A DNA stretch of 44,974 nt from IMG/VR virus record IMGVR_UViG_3300011432_000024, positions 1 to 44,974 of that record; one strand, 5' to 3'. The number at the start of each line of letters is the position of its first letter. The stretch's first letter is position 1. The position numbers and the translations under genes are program-made. A model generated the notes under the pieces. The model did no database searches. It worked only from the letters and a program-made list of their open reading frames with translations, and was not told where the DNA came from. Below, one piece after another: positions 20,411 through 27,336 of the stretch. Source of the stretch: a virus.

Positions 20411-21973
20411 TTACGTCGTCCCTTGCGGCTGCGGCTTGAACCACTGGCCCCACGGCAGCCCCGCCACCGCCTGCCCGAGCCCGAGCCAGAACTGCGAGTT
20501 GTTCGCGTTCTGCTGGATGTTGTTCGCCTGCGTCTGCGCCGACAGTTGCGCCAGCGACGAGAAGATGCCCTGCGGATTCGGCTGCCCGCCGAGGCCGAGC
20601 ACCTGGAGCGCCGCCTGCAGCCGCTGGTCGCCCAACTGCAGCGGAATCGACGCGAGCGGCAACGCCTTATCCAGCCGCGCTTCGTTCTCGTTCCGCTGAT
20701 TGCGCAACTGGCCCACGACCGAATCGAGGATGCCGAGCCCCTGCGCCTTGCGGCCTTCGTTCAGCGCCTGCTCGCGGCCCGTCAAGTCGCTCAGCAGTTG
20801 CGCCGTGGACGTCGCCGTCTGCCGGTTGCGGTTGATCTGGTCGATGCCCGCGAGCGTGATCGCGCGCTGGTTCAGCCCGCGCTGGTTGTCGTACTCGCGG
20901 TCCACGTCGCCAATCGCCTGCTGGATCGTGCCGGAACCCGCGCCGTGCCCGAGGCCCGCCATGCGTGCGGTCGTGCGGTGCGTGGCCGCGGCCCGGTCGC
21001 GCTCCAGTTGATCCGTCGCCTGCGCCTGCAAGGCGGCTGACTGAGAATCAGAGAACGGCTTGCCCTGCACGTCGTTCAGAATCTGCTGCAGCACGCTCTG
21101 CGTCTGCGCCATCTGCGGGTTCTGGTACGGCGTGTTCAGGTCGTTCGCAAAGCCGGTCGCGCGGTTCAGATAGTTCGTGAGCGACGGATCTTCCTGCGGC
21201 GTCGTCAACATGGCGAGCCGCGAATTGATCAAGTCGAACAGGCGCATCGTGTCGTGGTCATCGAACTGCGACGGCCCGAGCCCGAACGCCCCACCCGGCA
21301 GGCCGAGCCCGCCCTGCAGAATCTGGTCGAGCTGCGCGTTGCCGGTGGACTGGAACCCGCCGCTGCCGCCTGATCCGCCATTCGGGAACGCGCCCGCCTG
21401 TGCGAAGTTGCCGCCGCCCGCCTGCCCCTGCTGGGCGGCCTGCGCGGCTTCGGCGGCGATGTCGCGCCATGAGATGCCGTAGGTCCCGTCCCCGGCCCCT
21501 TGGAACAGGTCCACCTGCCCGATACCGTTCATGCCCTGCACGCCCGAGAAGTCGGCGAGGTCTTTCCCGTTGAACGTCACCCCCGGATATGCCTGCTGCA
21601 GTTGCGCGATCATGTTCGCGCGGCCTTCGGGCGTGTTCGGGTTGGAGGCGTAGATGCGGCCCCATGCGTACTTCGGTGACTGGTGGTTCGGGTCCGCCCA
21701 CTTCGTCTGGTCCCAGCCACTCGGCGCAAACTGCGGCACATTCGACGCCGTGTAATTCGGCTGCGCGTAGCCGTTCGTGTTCCAACTGTTCGCGCCGGGG
21801 CCGGGCGCGTTCGGGTTCGGCGCGGGCACGCCCGGCGGCGTCGGCAACGTCAACCCATTCGGCGGCTGGTTCGGCAGCGACGCGGGATTCTCGACCGGCG
21901 GCGCCTGACTCGGCAGCAACGGCGATACGCCGCTGCGGCTTTTCTTCGATAACTGATCCCAGAGCGATGCCAT
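20411..21973 (-). CDS. internal virion-type structural protein
   Basis: 520 aa; ATG shares a base with the upstream stop. Pro/Asn-rich N-terminus (30-110), then TPEGRANMIAQLQQAYPGVTFNGKDLADFSGVQGMNGIGQVDLFQGAGDGTYGISWRDIAAEAAQAAQQGQ, a Gly-rich patch, and long Gln-rich helices QSVLQQILNDVQGKPFSDSQSAALQAQATDQLERDRAAATHRT. Such PNTPEGR-VDLFQGAGDG modules occur in other short-tailed phages. Likely packaged in the virion. Confidence 0.6.
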   Translation of the reverse strand: MASLWDQLSKKSRSGVSPLLPSQAPPVENPASLPNQPPNGLTLPTPPGVPAPNPNAPGPGANSWNTNGYAQPNYTASNVPQFAPSGWDQTKWADPNHQSPKYAWGRIYASNPNTPEGRANMIAQLQQAYPGVTFNGKDLADFSGVQGMNGIGQVDLFQGAGDGTYGISWRDIAAEAAQAAQQGQAGGGNFAQAGAFPNGGSGGSGGFQSTGNAQLDQILQGGLGLPGGAFGLGPSQFDDHDTMRLFDLINSRLAMLTTPQEDPSLTNYLNRATGFANDLNTPYQNPQMAQTQSVLQQILNDVQGKPFSDSQSAALQAQATDQLERDRAAATHRTTARMAGLGHGAGSGTIQQAIGDVDREYDNQRGLNQRAITLAGIDQINRNRQTATSTAQLLSDLTGREQALNEGRKAQGLGILDSVVGQLRNQRNENEARLDKALPLASIPLQLGDQRLQAALQVLGLGGQPNPQGIFSSLAQLSAQTQANNIQQNANNSQFWLGLGQAVAGLPWGQWFKPQPQGTT

Positions 21974-22794
21974 TACCGGCCTCCACGCGCGATGAGGTCC
22001 GCGACCATCTGATTCATCGGAGACGGCCCCGCCGGGGGCGCGGGCGGCCCCTGAAAGCGGCTACCGATGCTGTGCGAAGGGCCCGTGGGCATGGTGTTGC
22101 CCGAGTTGGGCAACGGCCCCTGTGGGCCAACGGCCGCCGATGTCCCGGACGAACCGGACAACGCGCCGAAGTTGCCGCGCGACCACATTGGCAGTTGTCG
22201 CCCCGCCATCTGCAACACCTGCTGATAGAGCGGGTCAGACGCGCGCTGCCGCGCCAGTTGCGAGCGGAACATCGCCTGCATGTCGGGCAAGAGGCCGGCG
22301 AGCATCGGATCGACGCCGCTACCGTTGTTGCCGCCGCCTCCGGGGCCGCCGTTGCCGTTGCCCATGTTCGCCAGAAACGGCGTGATCGCGGAGATGATCG
22401 ACGGCAGGTACTGCTGCCACGAGTTGTTCCCGCTGCCGCTGTTGGGCTGATTCGGGGTATTCGGTACGGTCGGCATGTTGTTGCCACCTGACTGCCACGG
22501 CTGGCGCGGTTCGGGAAACGCGGTGCGGGTCGGGCCGGTCGGATTCGCGCCGCCCGGATTCGGCATCTGAAACGGCGACGGCATCACGAACGGTTGCTCC
22601 ACCCACTGCCCGCCCGTGCCGAGGATGTACTGATAGCCGTTATCCGTGATGTAGAACGGCGGCGCGTAGAAGCCCGGCCCCGGCGGCGGCACGTTGCCGC
22701 TGTTGTAGTTCCGCGCGTAGTCCGCCTGCTGGTTCTGATGGCGCAGGCGCAACTGCTGCACTTGCTCGGGCGTGGCGGGGGAAAATCTCGGCAT
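21973..22794 (-). CDS. Pro/Gly/Asn-rich structural protein
   Basis: 273 aa from ATG 22794, five bases after the previous stop. Helical start (TPEQVQQLRLRHQNQQADYARNYNSG), a low-complexity middle, and a helix LLPDMQAMFRSQLARQRASDPLYQQVLQMAGRQ. Near the C-terminus is SGTSAAVGPQGP, also found (SGTSAAVGPMGP) in the 205-aa protein at 25546-26163. Unrecognised; virion role inferred from position. Confidence 0.6.
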   Translation of the reverse strand: MPRFSPATPEQVQQLRLRHQNQQADYARNYNSGNVPPPGPGFYAPPFYITDNGYQYILGTGGQWVEQPFVMPSPFQMPNPGGANPTGPTRTAFPEPRQPWQSGGNNMPTVPNTPNQPNSGSGNNSWQQYLPSIISAITPFLANMGNGNGGPGGGGNNGSGVDPMLAGLLPDMQAMFRSQLARQRASDPLYQQVLQMAGRQLPMWSRGNFGALSGSSGTSAAVGPQGPLPNSGNTMPTGPSHSIGSRFQGPPAPPAGPSPMNQMVADLIARGGR

Positions 22795-22799
22795 CGTCG

Positions 22800-23153
22800 T
22801 CAACCTTCCAACAGCACGCGAAACGGCGCGTCCCCGACCGAGCTCGACAACCGGATAAACCGCTCGTTCGCGCTCACGACTTTCAGCGGCACGAGTTCCT
22901 GATTCGCCGTGTTCAAGTCCACGCACGGAATCAGCAGCCGCGGCGTCTTCCCCAGCCCGTGTTCCACGTCGAACGCGGTATCCGGCGTCGCGTGCGTCCG
23001 GCCTTCGACGCCATACAGCGCGAGGTTCTGCGGGCGGTCCACGCCGATGCGCAGGTTCGCCTTCAGAACATGCAGAAAGATGTTCTTCAGCGACACCCGC
23101 TGCGGCCCGTCGAAGGCTCGCAGTTGCGACTCCACGTAAGAGACGTCCGCCAT
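22800..23153 (-). CDS. small structural protein
   Basis: 117 aa. DVSYVESQLRAFDGPQRVSLKNIFLHVLKANLRIGVDRP then beta-rich VEHGLGKTPRLLIPCVDLNTANQELVPLKVVSANERFIRLSSS. Resembles short proteins next to tail-fibre genes in podoviruses (the beta-rich part looks like a tail adaptor). Unassigned. Confidence 0.55.
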   Translation of the reverse strand: MADVSYVESQLRAFDGPQRVSLKNIFLHVLKANLRIGVDRPQNLALYGVEGRTHATPDTAFDVEHGLGKTPRLLIPCVDLNTANQELVPLKVVSANERFIRLSSSVGDAPFRVLLEG

Positions 23154-23156
23154 CGT

Positions 23157-23666
23157 CTACGCCTTCACAAACTCGACGTCAACGATGAGCACGTCGGTGG
23201 CCGCCCACGCGAACGGCACGGCTGGCGCCGCCGCGGCGCTCGCCCCGTGCGCCAAGAGCGAAATGGTGGCGGTGGTGGCGATGGTCGCCACGCCAACGTG
23301 GAAGCCGGTCCCGCCGGTGTCGCTCATGAGTGCGCTGCCCACGACATAGCCAGCCGTCGCGTCCGCCGTAAACGGCAGCGTGATCGACCACGCGCCAGTG
23401 CCGTATGTTGTGGTCGAGCCCATGTTGATCGCGATCCGAGCCTTCACCAATTTGCCGACTTGGTGGTACGCGCCGACAATCGTGCCGTCGCCAATCGCCG
23501 GGTTCACGCTCGCGCCGGTCCAGACCGGGACGTACGCCGTCCAGCCGAGCAGCAACTGCGTCTCGATGGCCGTCACCTCGGTCTGCAGGCCGTTGACGTG
23601 CGAGGTCGCAATGACGTCGCCGTCGTTCTTGGTCGTAAACGTCGTGACTGAAGTCGGGTACGCCAC
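23157..23666 (-). CDS. tail-fibre-type protein
   Basis: 169 aa from a GTG at 23666 sharing bases with the upstream TAG. Begins YPTSVTTFTTKNDGDVIATSHVNGLQTEVTAIETQL, the standard start of phage fibre-associated proteins (a T-T-F-x-D-G-D segment followed by a short helix ending Q-L), then a beta-rich C-terminal domain (GWTAYVPVWTGASVNPAIGDGTIVGAY...). Probable tail-tip or receptor-binding part. It directly follows the gp10-like gene. Confidence 0.65.
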   Translation of the reverse strand: MAYPTSVTTFTTKNDGDVIATSHVNGLQTEVTAIETQLLLGWTAYVPVWTGASVNPAIGDGTIVGAYHQVGKLVKARIAINMGSTTTYGTGAWSITLPFTADATAGYVVGSALMSDTGGTGFHVGVATIATTATISLLAHGASAAAAPAVPFAWAATDVLIVDVEFVKA

Positions 23667-25546
23667 TAGATGCCTCGAATCTCGGGCTCGGTGTGCGACA
23701 CGAAGCCGTAGCCAAACTGCCGATACGCGGCCTGTCCGGTGTACTGGAAAATGAACTGAATCGTCCCGCCCTCGGCCGTCACCGGCAGATCGACCGGGAC
23801 ACGAATCCGCCCCGGCCCGCCGTAGACCGCGGTGCCGTATTCGCCCTCGCCGTAGACGTCCAACCCCGCGCCGATGTCCACGGTCGTCTCCAGCACCGTG
23901 CGGCCGTCGCACTTCACTTCCAGCGCGAGCAACCCTTCGTTCGGCGCGAACTCGACAAACGCGGCCGGGAACCGCGCGACCTTCAGGTCATCGACCGGGA
24001 ACGACGGCCCTTCGTAATCCGCCACCGTGTCGCTGCCGTTCGCGGTCGTGCCGGTCGCTTCCTCGTACATCCGGCCAATCGTGTCGGACCACGAGAACAG
24101 CCGCCCGCTGTTGCCGGTCGTGCTTTCTGCGCCGTCCCACTGGACGTACCCGCCGATGGCGCGATCCGTCGTCGCCCACGCCGGGATGTCCTTGATCCGC
24201 GTCCGCGCCAAGTCCAGCGCCCATTCACCGGCACTGCCCGTCATTGGCAGCGACGGAATCGCTACGCGCACTTCCTTGCGGTTCCGGTGGTAGATGACCG
24301 GCACCTTTTCCAGATTCGCTTCGGTCGTCGCATTGACGAACGCGCGCCAGTCGTCCTCGAAGTCGTACGACAGCAGCCGATCCGTCGCGCCGTCGAAGAT
24401 GTAGACGCCCTCCGGCCCCGCGTGCACGATGCCCTGTTCCACGACATCCGCCGCCCGTGGCCCGAACGCGCCGGCTTCAATCGCCGCCGACGGCTTGACC
24501 TCGAAGTCCAGCGACGTCTGGCCGATGATGAGAAACGCCTGCTTGGCGCGGCCGAACACGACCAGCACATCGCCCAGCGGCACCACGCAGGTAATCTCGT
24601 CGCCGCGCGTGAACGGGATCTGGATGTAATAGAGCGTGGGCCAGCTCTGGTTCTCGAAGATTTCCGTGAAGCGGAGCAGTGTCGGGTCCACCGCATCGAC
24701 GGCCCACCAGCGGTTCTTCCACGGCACGCCAAAGGCCAGCGCCGGCGGGACGTTCCGGTTCGTGTGCGCTTCCGCCGCCGTGCTCGAGACCGGGGCCGTG
24801 ATATCCACGACGCCGTTGGTATTCGCGCGGGTGCCCGCGTAGCGTCGGACGGTTTCGCCCGCCGTGTCGTTCTTGATGTAGACGTCAATCGCCGTGACCT
24901 GCGGGTCCGCGCTCGCTACGAGCGTCACGCGGATCGACAGGTCCGCCGCGGCCACCGTGTGGGTCGCCGCCGCGCTGCTGTTCGACGTGGTCAGCGCCGA
25001 GCGGTATTCGCTCGTCACCGAGTAGATGTTCGTGTCCACGAGCGAGCCGCCCGCCAACCCCGCCAATGTCGGCGCGGCTGGTGGGGTGATGCCCATCTGC
25101 GTCCAGGTGGTGCCGTCGAGCGACTTCCGCGGCACGTTCGATGCGTCGAAGACGGCCACGAGCTCGGCGTCGTGCGGGAAGAACACCGCGTTCGTCGCGT
25201 GGAGCGTCGATTCGACCACCGCGCCGATCACGCCCGCATCGGTCGGCCGGTAGACGTCGCCGCCCCACGCAAACAGGTTGAACGGCGTCACGCCCGACAG
25301 ATACACCCGTGCGGCCCCTTGCGCCCGCCCCGCGCCCAGTGACGTCGTGTGCCAGTCCGCCCAGCCGGGACGTGGTCCCCATTCACCGGCGGTGCTCAAC
25401 GTCGCGTTCTTCAACCGCCGTGCCCGCTCCGGCTTCATCAGCGACGGCGAGACACGTCGATCCAACCCGCCCGTCATGTCCGTGACGCGGGTCAGTTCGC
25501 GCTTCGCTTTCGGCGCGGCCGGGCGAGACTGAAGGGCCGCCGGCAT
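23666..25546 (-). CDS. P22 gp10-like tail hub/stabilisation protein
   Basis: 626 aa. Repeated beta strands with NAVFFPHDAELVAVFDASN, YSVTSEYRSALTTSN, RWWAVDAVDPTLLRFTEIFENQSW, GDEITCVVPLGDVLVVFGRAKQAFLIIG and GPEGVYIFDGATDRLLSYDFEDDW suggest a beta-propeller of the size of gp10-type tail proteins. These seal the portal-adaptor tube in P22-like virions. Neighbours are the adaptor-like 260-aa protein and a fibre. Identification is by pattern and context; no sequence search was possible. Confidence 0.65.
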   Translation of the reverse strand: MPAALQSRPAAPKAKRELTRVTDMTGGLDRRVSPSLMKPERARRLKNATLSTAGEWGPRPGWADWHTTSLGAGRAQGAARVYLSGVTPFNLFAWGGDVYRPTDAGVIGAVVESTLHATNAVFFPHDAELVAVFDASNVPRKSLDGTTWTQMGITPPAAPTLAGLAGGSLVDTNIYSVTSEYRSALTTSNSSAAATHTVAAADLSIRVTLVASADPQVTAIDVYIKNDTAGETVRRYAGTRANTNGVVDITAPVSSTAAEAHTNRNVPPALAFGVPWKNRWWAVDAVDPTLLRFTEIFENQSWPTLYYIQIPFTRGDEITCVVPLGDVLVVFGRAKQAFLIIGQTSLDFEVKPSAAIEAGAFGPRAADVVEQGIVHAGPEGVYIFDGATDRLLSYDFEDDWRAFVNATTEANLEKVPVIYHRNRKEVRVAIPSLPMTGSAGEWALDLARTRIKDIPAWATTDRAIGGYVQWDGAESTTGNSGRLFSWSDTIGRMYEEATGTTANGSDTVADYEGPSFPVDDLKVARFPAAFVEFAPNEGLLALEVKCDGRTVLETTVDIGAGLDVYGEGEYGTAVYGGPGRIRVPVDLPVTAEGGTIQFIFQYTGQAAYRQFGYGFVSHTEPEIRGI

Positions 25547-26163
25547 CAGAGGAATCCGAACCGGCGCAGGATGTCTTCGCCGCCGTCAAACTCGGTCGGC
25601 GTCCCGCGCTCAATGCCTGGGAAGCGTGGTGGCGGCGTTTCAATCGGTCCCGGTCCCGGCGGCGGCGCTGGCGGCGGGGTCGGCGGTGCCGGGGGTGGCG
25701 TTTCCGGTCCACCCACACCGGGGATGATGTTCGGCCCCTGCGGCGGTGCGCCCACGCTGCCGAGCAGGGCTTCGATGAGGCGGCGCAGTTCGTCGTCCTC
25801 ACCGCCACCCGCACCCGGGGCCGCGCCACTGAACGACGGGCCCATCGGGCCAACGGCGGCCGATGTCCCGGACGGAGGCAATCCCGCCAGCGACGTCGGC
25901 CCACCCGGCGCGAGCGCGGACGGCGCCGGTTGATCTGAGCGCAGGAACGTCTGCAGCATCGACTGCAACACCGCGCTTTCCGGAGACGGCGCACCCGCGG
26001 ACGGGGCCAGCAGCGACGGCGCGGCAATCGCGCGCGCGCCTGTGACCTTCGGCAGGTTCAGGTTGAGCGTCTTGACCGGCGTCTCCGACGGCTGCAGCGA
26101 CGACGCGCCACGCTGGCCTTTCTCCGGGGTCGCGGGCGGCATGAACGAAAGTCCTGACGGCAC
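25546..26163 (-). CDS. Pro-rich structural protein
   Basis: 205 aa. Mostly disordered: Pro/Ser/Gly, with a poly-Pro/Ala stretch at about 155-185. A short helix DDELRRLIEALLGSVG and a closing FDGGEDILRRFGFL are the only ordered parts. Contains SGTSAAVGPMGP, shared with the 273-aa protein at 21973-22794. Such linkers occur beside ejection and adaptor genes. No function assigned. Confidence 0.6.
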   Translation of the reverse strand: MPSGLSFMPPATPEKGQRGASSLQPSETPVKTLNLNLPKVTGARAIAAPSLLAPSAGAPSPESAVLQSMLQTFLRSDQPAPSALAPGGPTSLAGLPPSGTSAAVGPMGPSFSGAAPGAGGGEDDELRRLIEALLGSVGAPPQGPNIIPGVGGPETPPPAPPTPPPAPPPGPGPIETPPPRFPGIERGTPTEFDGGEDILRRFGFL

Positions 26164-26165
26164 GG

Positions 26166-26360
26166 TTACGCTCCCTTGAACAACTCACGAAACGGTTCGA
26201 CGGGCTTCTCAATCGCCCGCGGCCCACGCACCGCACCCGTAAACGTCGGCGGTGGGGCCGTCACGCGCACCCGCTGCGTCTCCCCACAACTGGGGCAGAC
26301 CATCGCCTGCCCGTCCGCCCACTCCTGCGTGTGGCCGCAGTCATACAGAATCTTCACCAT
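26166..26360 (-). CDS. small zinc-ribbon protein
   Basis: 64 aa from ATG 26360 (7-base overlap with the gene above). YDCGHTQEWADGQAMVCPSCGETQRVRV: C-G-H...C-P-S-C, a zinc ribbon, then a basic tail ending FRELFKG. A zinc ribbon inside the tail block is unusual; function unknown. Confidence 0.6.
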   Translation of the reverse strand: MVKILYDCGHTQEWADGQAMVCPSCGETQRVRVTAPPPTFTGAVRGPRAIEKPVEPFRELFKGA

Positions 26361-27136
26361 CGGCGCGGCCCATCGCTGATCCACTGCCCGCCAATCGTGC
26401 GTGCCTCACGGCGATAGCTCGTCCGCACCGTCAGCGACCGGCCCAGCGTCGGCCGCTGCTTGTCGAGGTAGTCCAACACGCGCGTCTCCGCCTTCGCCCG
26501 GAAGTACTGCGCCCGTTCCAGGTCCTTGCGGAGCTGCTCGAGCTCGCCCGCGGCGTAGTCCGCCAGCGCGTCATGCCACGGCGTCAGCGCCTTCAGCGCA
26601 TCGCTGCCGACCGTGAACGGCTCGTCGGCGTCGTCCACCATCGCGGTCGGCTGCACGACGTACGGCACGTTCAGCGTCCACACGTCCGCGGCATCCGCAA
26701 ACAGCGGCGCGGGAACGAGGCCGAGAAACACCCGCCCGGCGTCCATGCGCTCGTAGTGCAGTTCCGGCTGCCCCGGGGCTTCTTCGCGCCAGCCGCTGCG
26801 GTAGCGGTTCATCCATGCAATCGGCTTCCGCGGCAGGTCGTCGCCCGCGATGTACCGGGTGATGCCCGTCGCATCGGGCGTGATGGCAATCTCGACGCCC
26901 TGCTTGGCGATGCTGAGAAAGTCTTCGTCGGCGATTTCCGCTTCGAGGTCGTACTCGCCCTGCTCGTCCACGATGGTGATCGCGGCCGTGCGGGTGAGGC
27001 AGTTCGTCTGCGTCACGAACCACGTCTGCGCTTCGTTCACGGCGGCCTTGCGAATTGCCGTGGTGAACAGATTGGTGGTGTCCGCCGAGCCGAGGCGGCG
27101 CGTCAACTGCGTCCCGTACAGCGCGGCGAAATCCAT
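26354..27136 (-). CDS. head-tail adaptor-like protein
   Basis: 260 aa, ATG in TAATG overlap. Helical start (ALYGTQLTRRLGSADTTNLFTTAIRKAAVNEAQTWF) then EYDLEAEIADEDFLSIAKQGVEIAI, FHERMDAGRVFLGLVPAP-like strands and a C-terminal helix pair ending KAETRVLDYLDKQRPTLGRSLTVR. Length and layout fit head-completion/adaptor proteins found between portal and gp10-type genes in podoviruses. Not a confirmed gp4 homologue. Confidence 0.6.
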   Translation of the reverse strand: MDFAALYGTQLTRRLGSADTTNLFTTAIRKAAVNEAQTWFVTQTNCLTRTAAITIVDEQGEYDLEAEIADEDFLSIAKQGVEIAITPDATGITRYIAGDDLPRKPIAWMNRYRSGWREEAPGQPELHYERMDAGRVFLGLVPAPLFADAADVWTLNVPYVVQPTAMVDDADEPFTVGSDALKALTPWHDALADYAAGELEQLRKDLERAQYFRAKAETRVLDYLDKQRPTLGRSLTVRTSYRREARTIGGQWISDGPRRW

Positions 27137-27336
27137 TACTTCAGGCCCGCGGCCTTCTCGACCACCGGCATCCGCTTCTGGAGGTCGATGACGATGTTCT
27201 TCATGGTGTCGTGCTCACCGCGCCGGAAGAGGTAATCGCTCACGGCGAGCCACGAGCCGACGAGAGCGAGCACCAGCACCATGCCGAGCGCCCCGCCCGC
27301 AATCGCTTTGCCGTTCTGACGGAAGAAAGCCTTCAT
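27136..27336 (-). CDS. single-pass membrane protein
   Basis: 66 aa: short basic head, transmembrane segment IAGGALGMVLVLALVGSWLAVSDYLF (12-37), then a helical tail NIVIDLQKRMPVVEKAAGL. Follows the 885-aa exported protein in an ATGA overlap, so the two are coupled. Confidence 0.6.
   Translation of the reverse strand: MKAFFRQNGKAIAGGALGMVLVLALVGSWLAVSDYLFRRGEHDTMKNIVIDLQKRMPVVEKAAGLK

Noticed and set aside
18812-21040. A 742-codon open frame on the rightward strand
   Set aside because: Arg/Leu-rich translation opposite two good leftward genes that are linked by stop/start overlaps. It is a shadow of GC-rich codon use.
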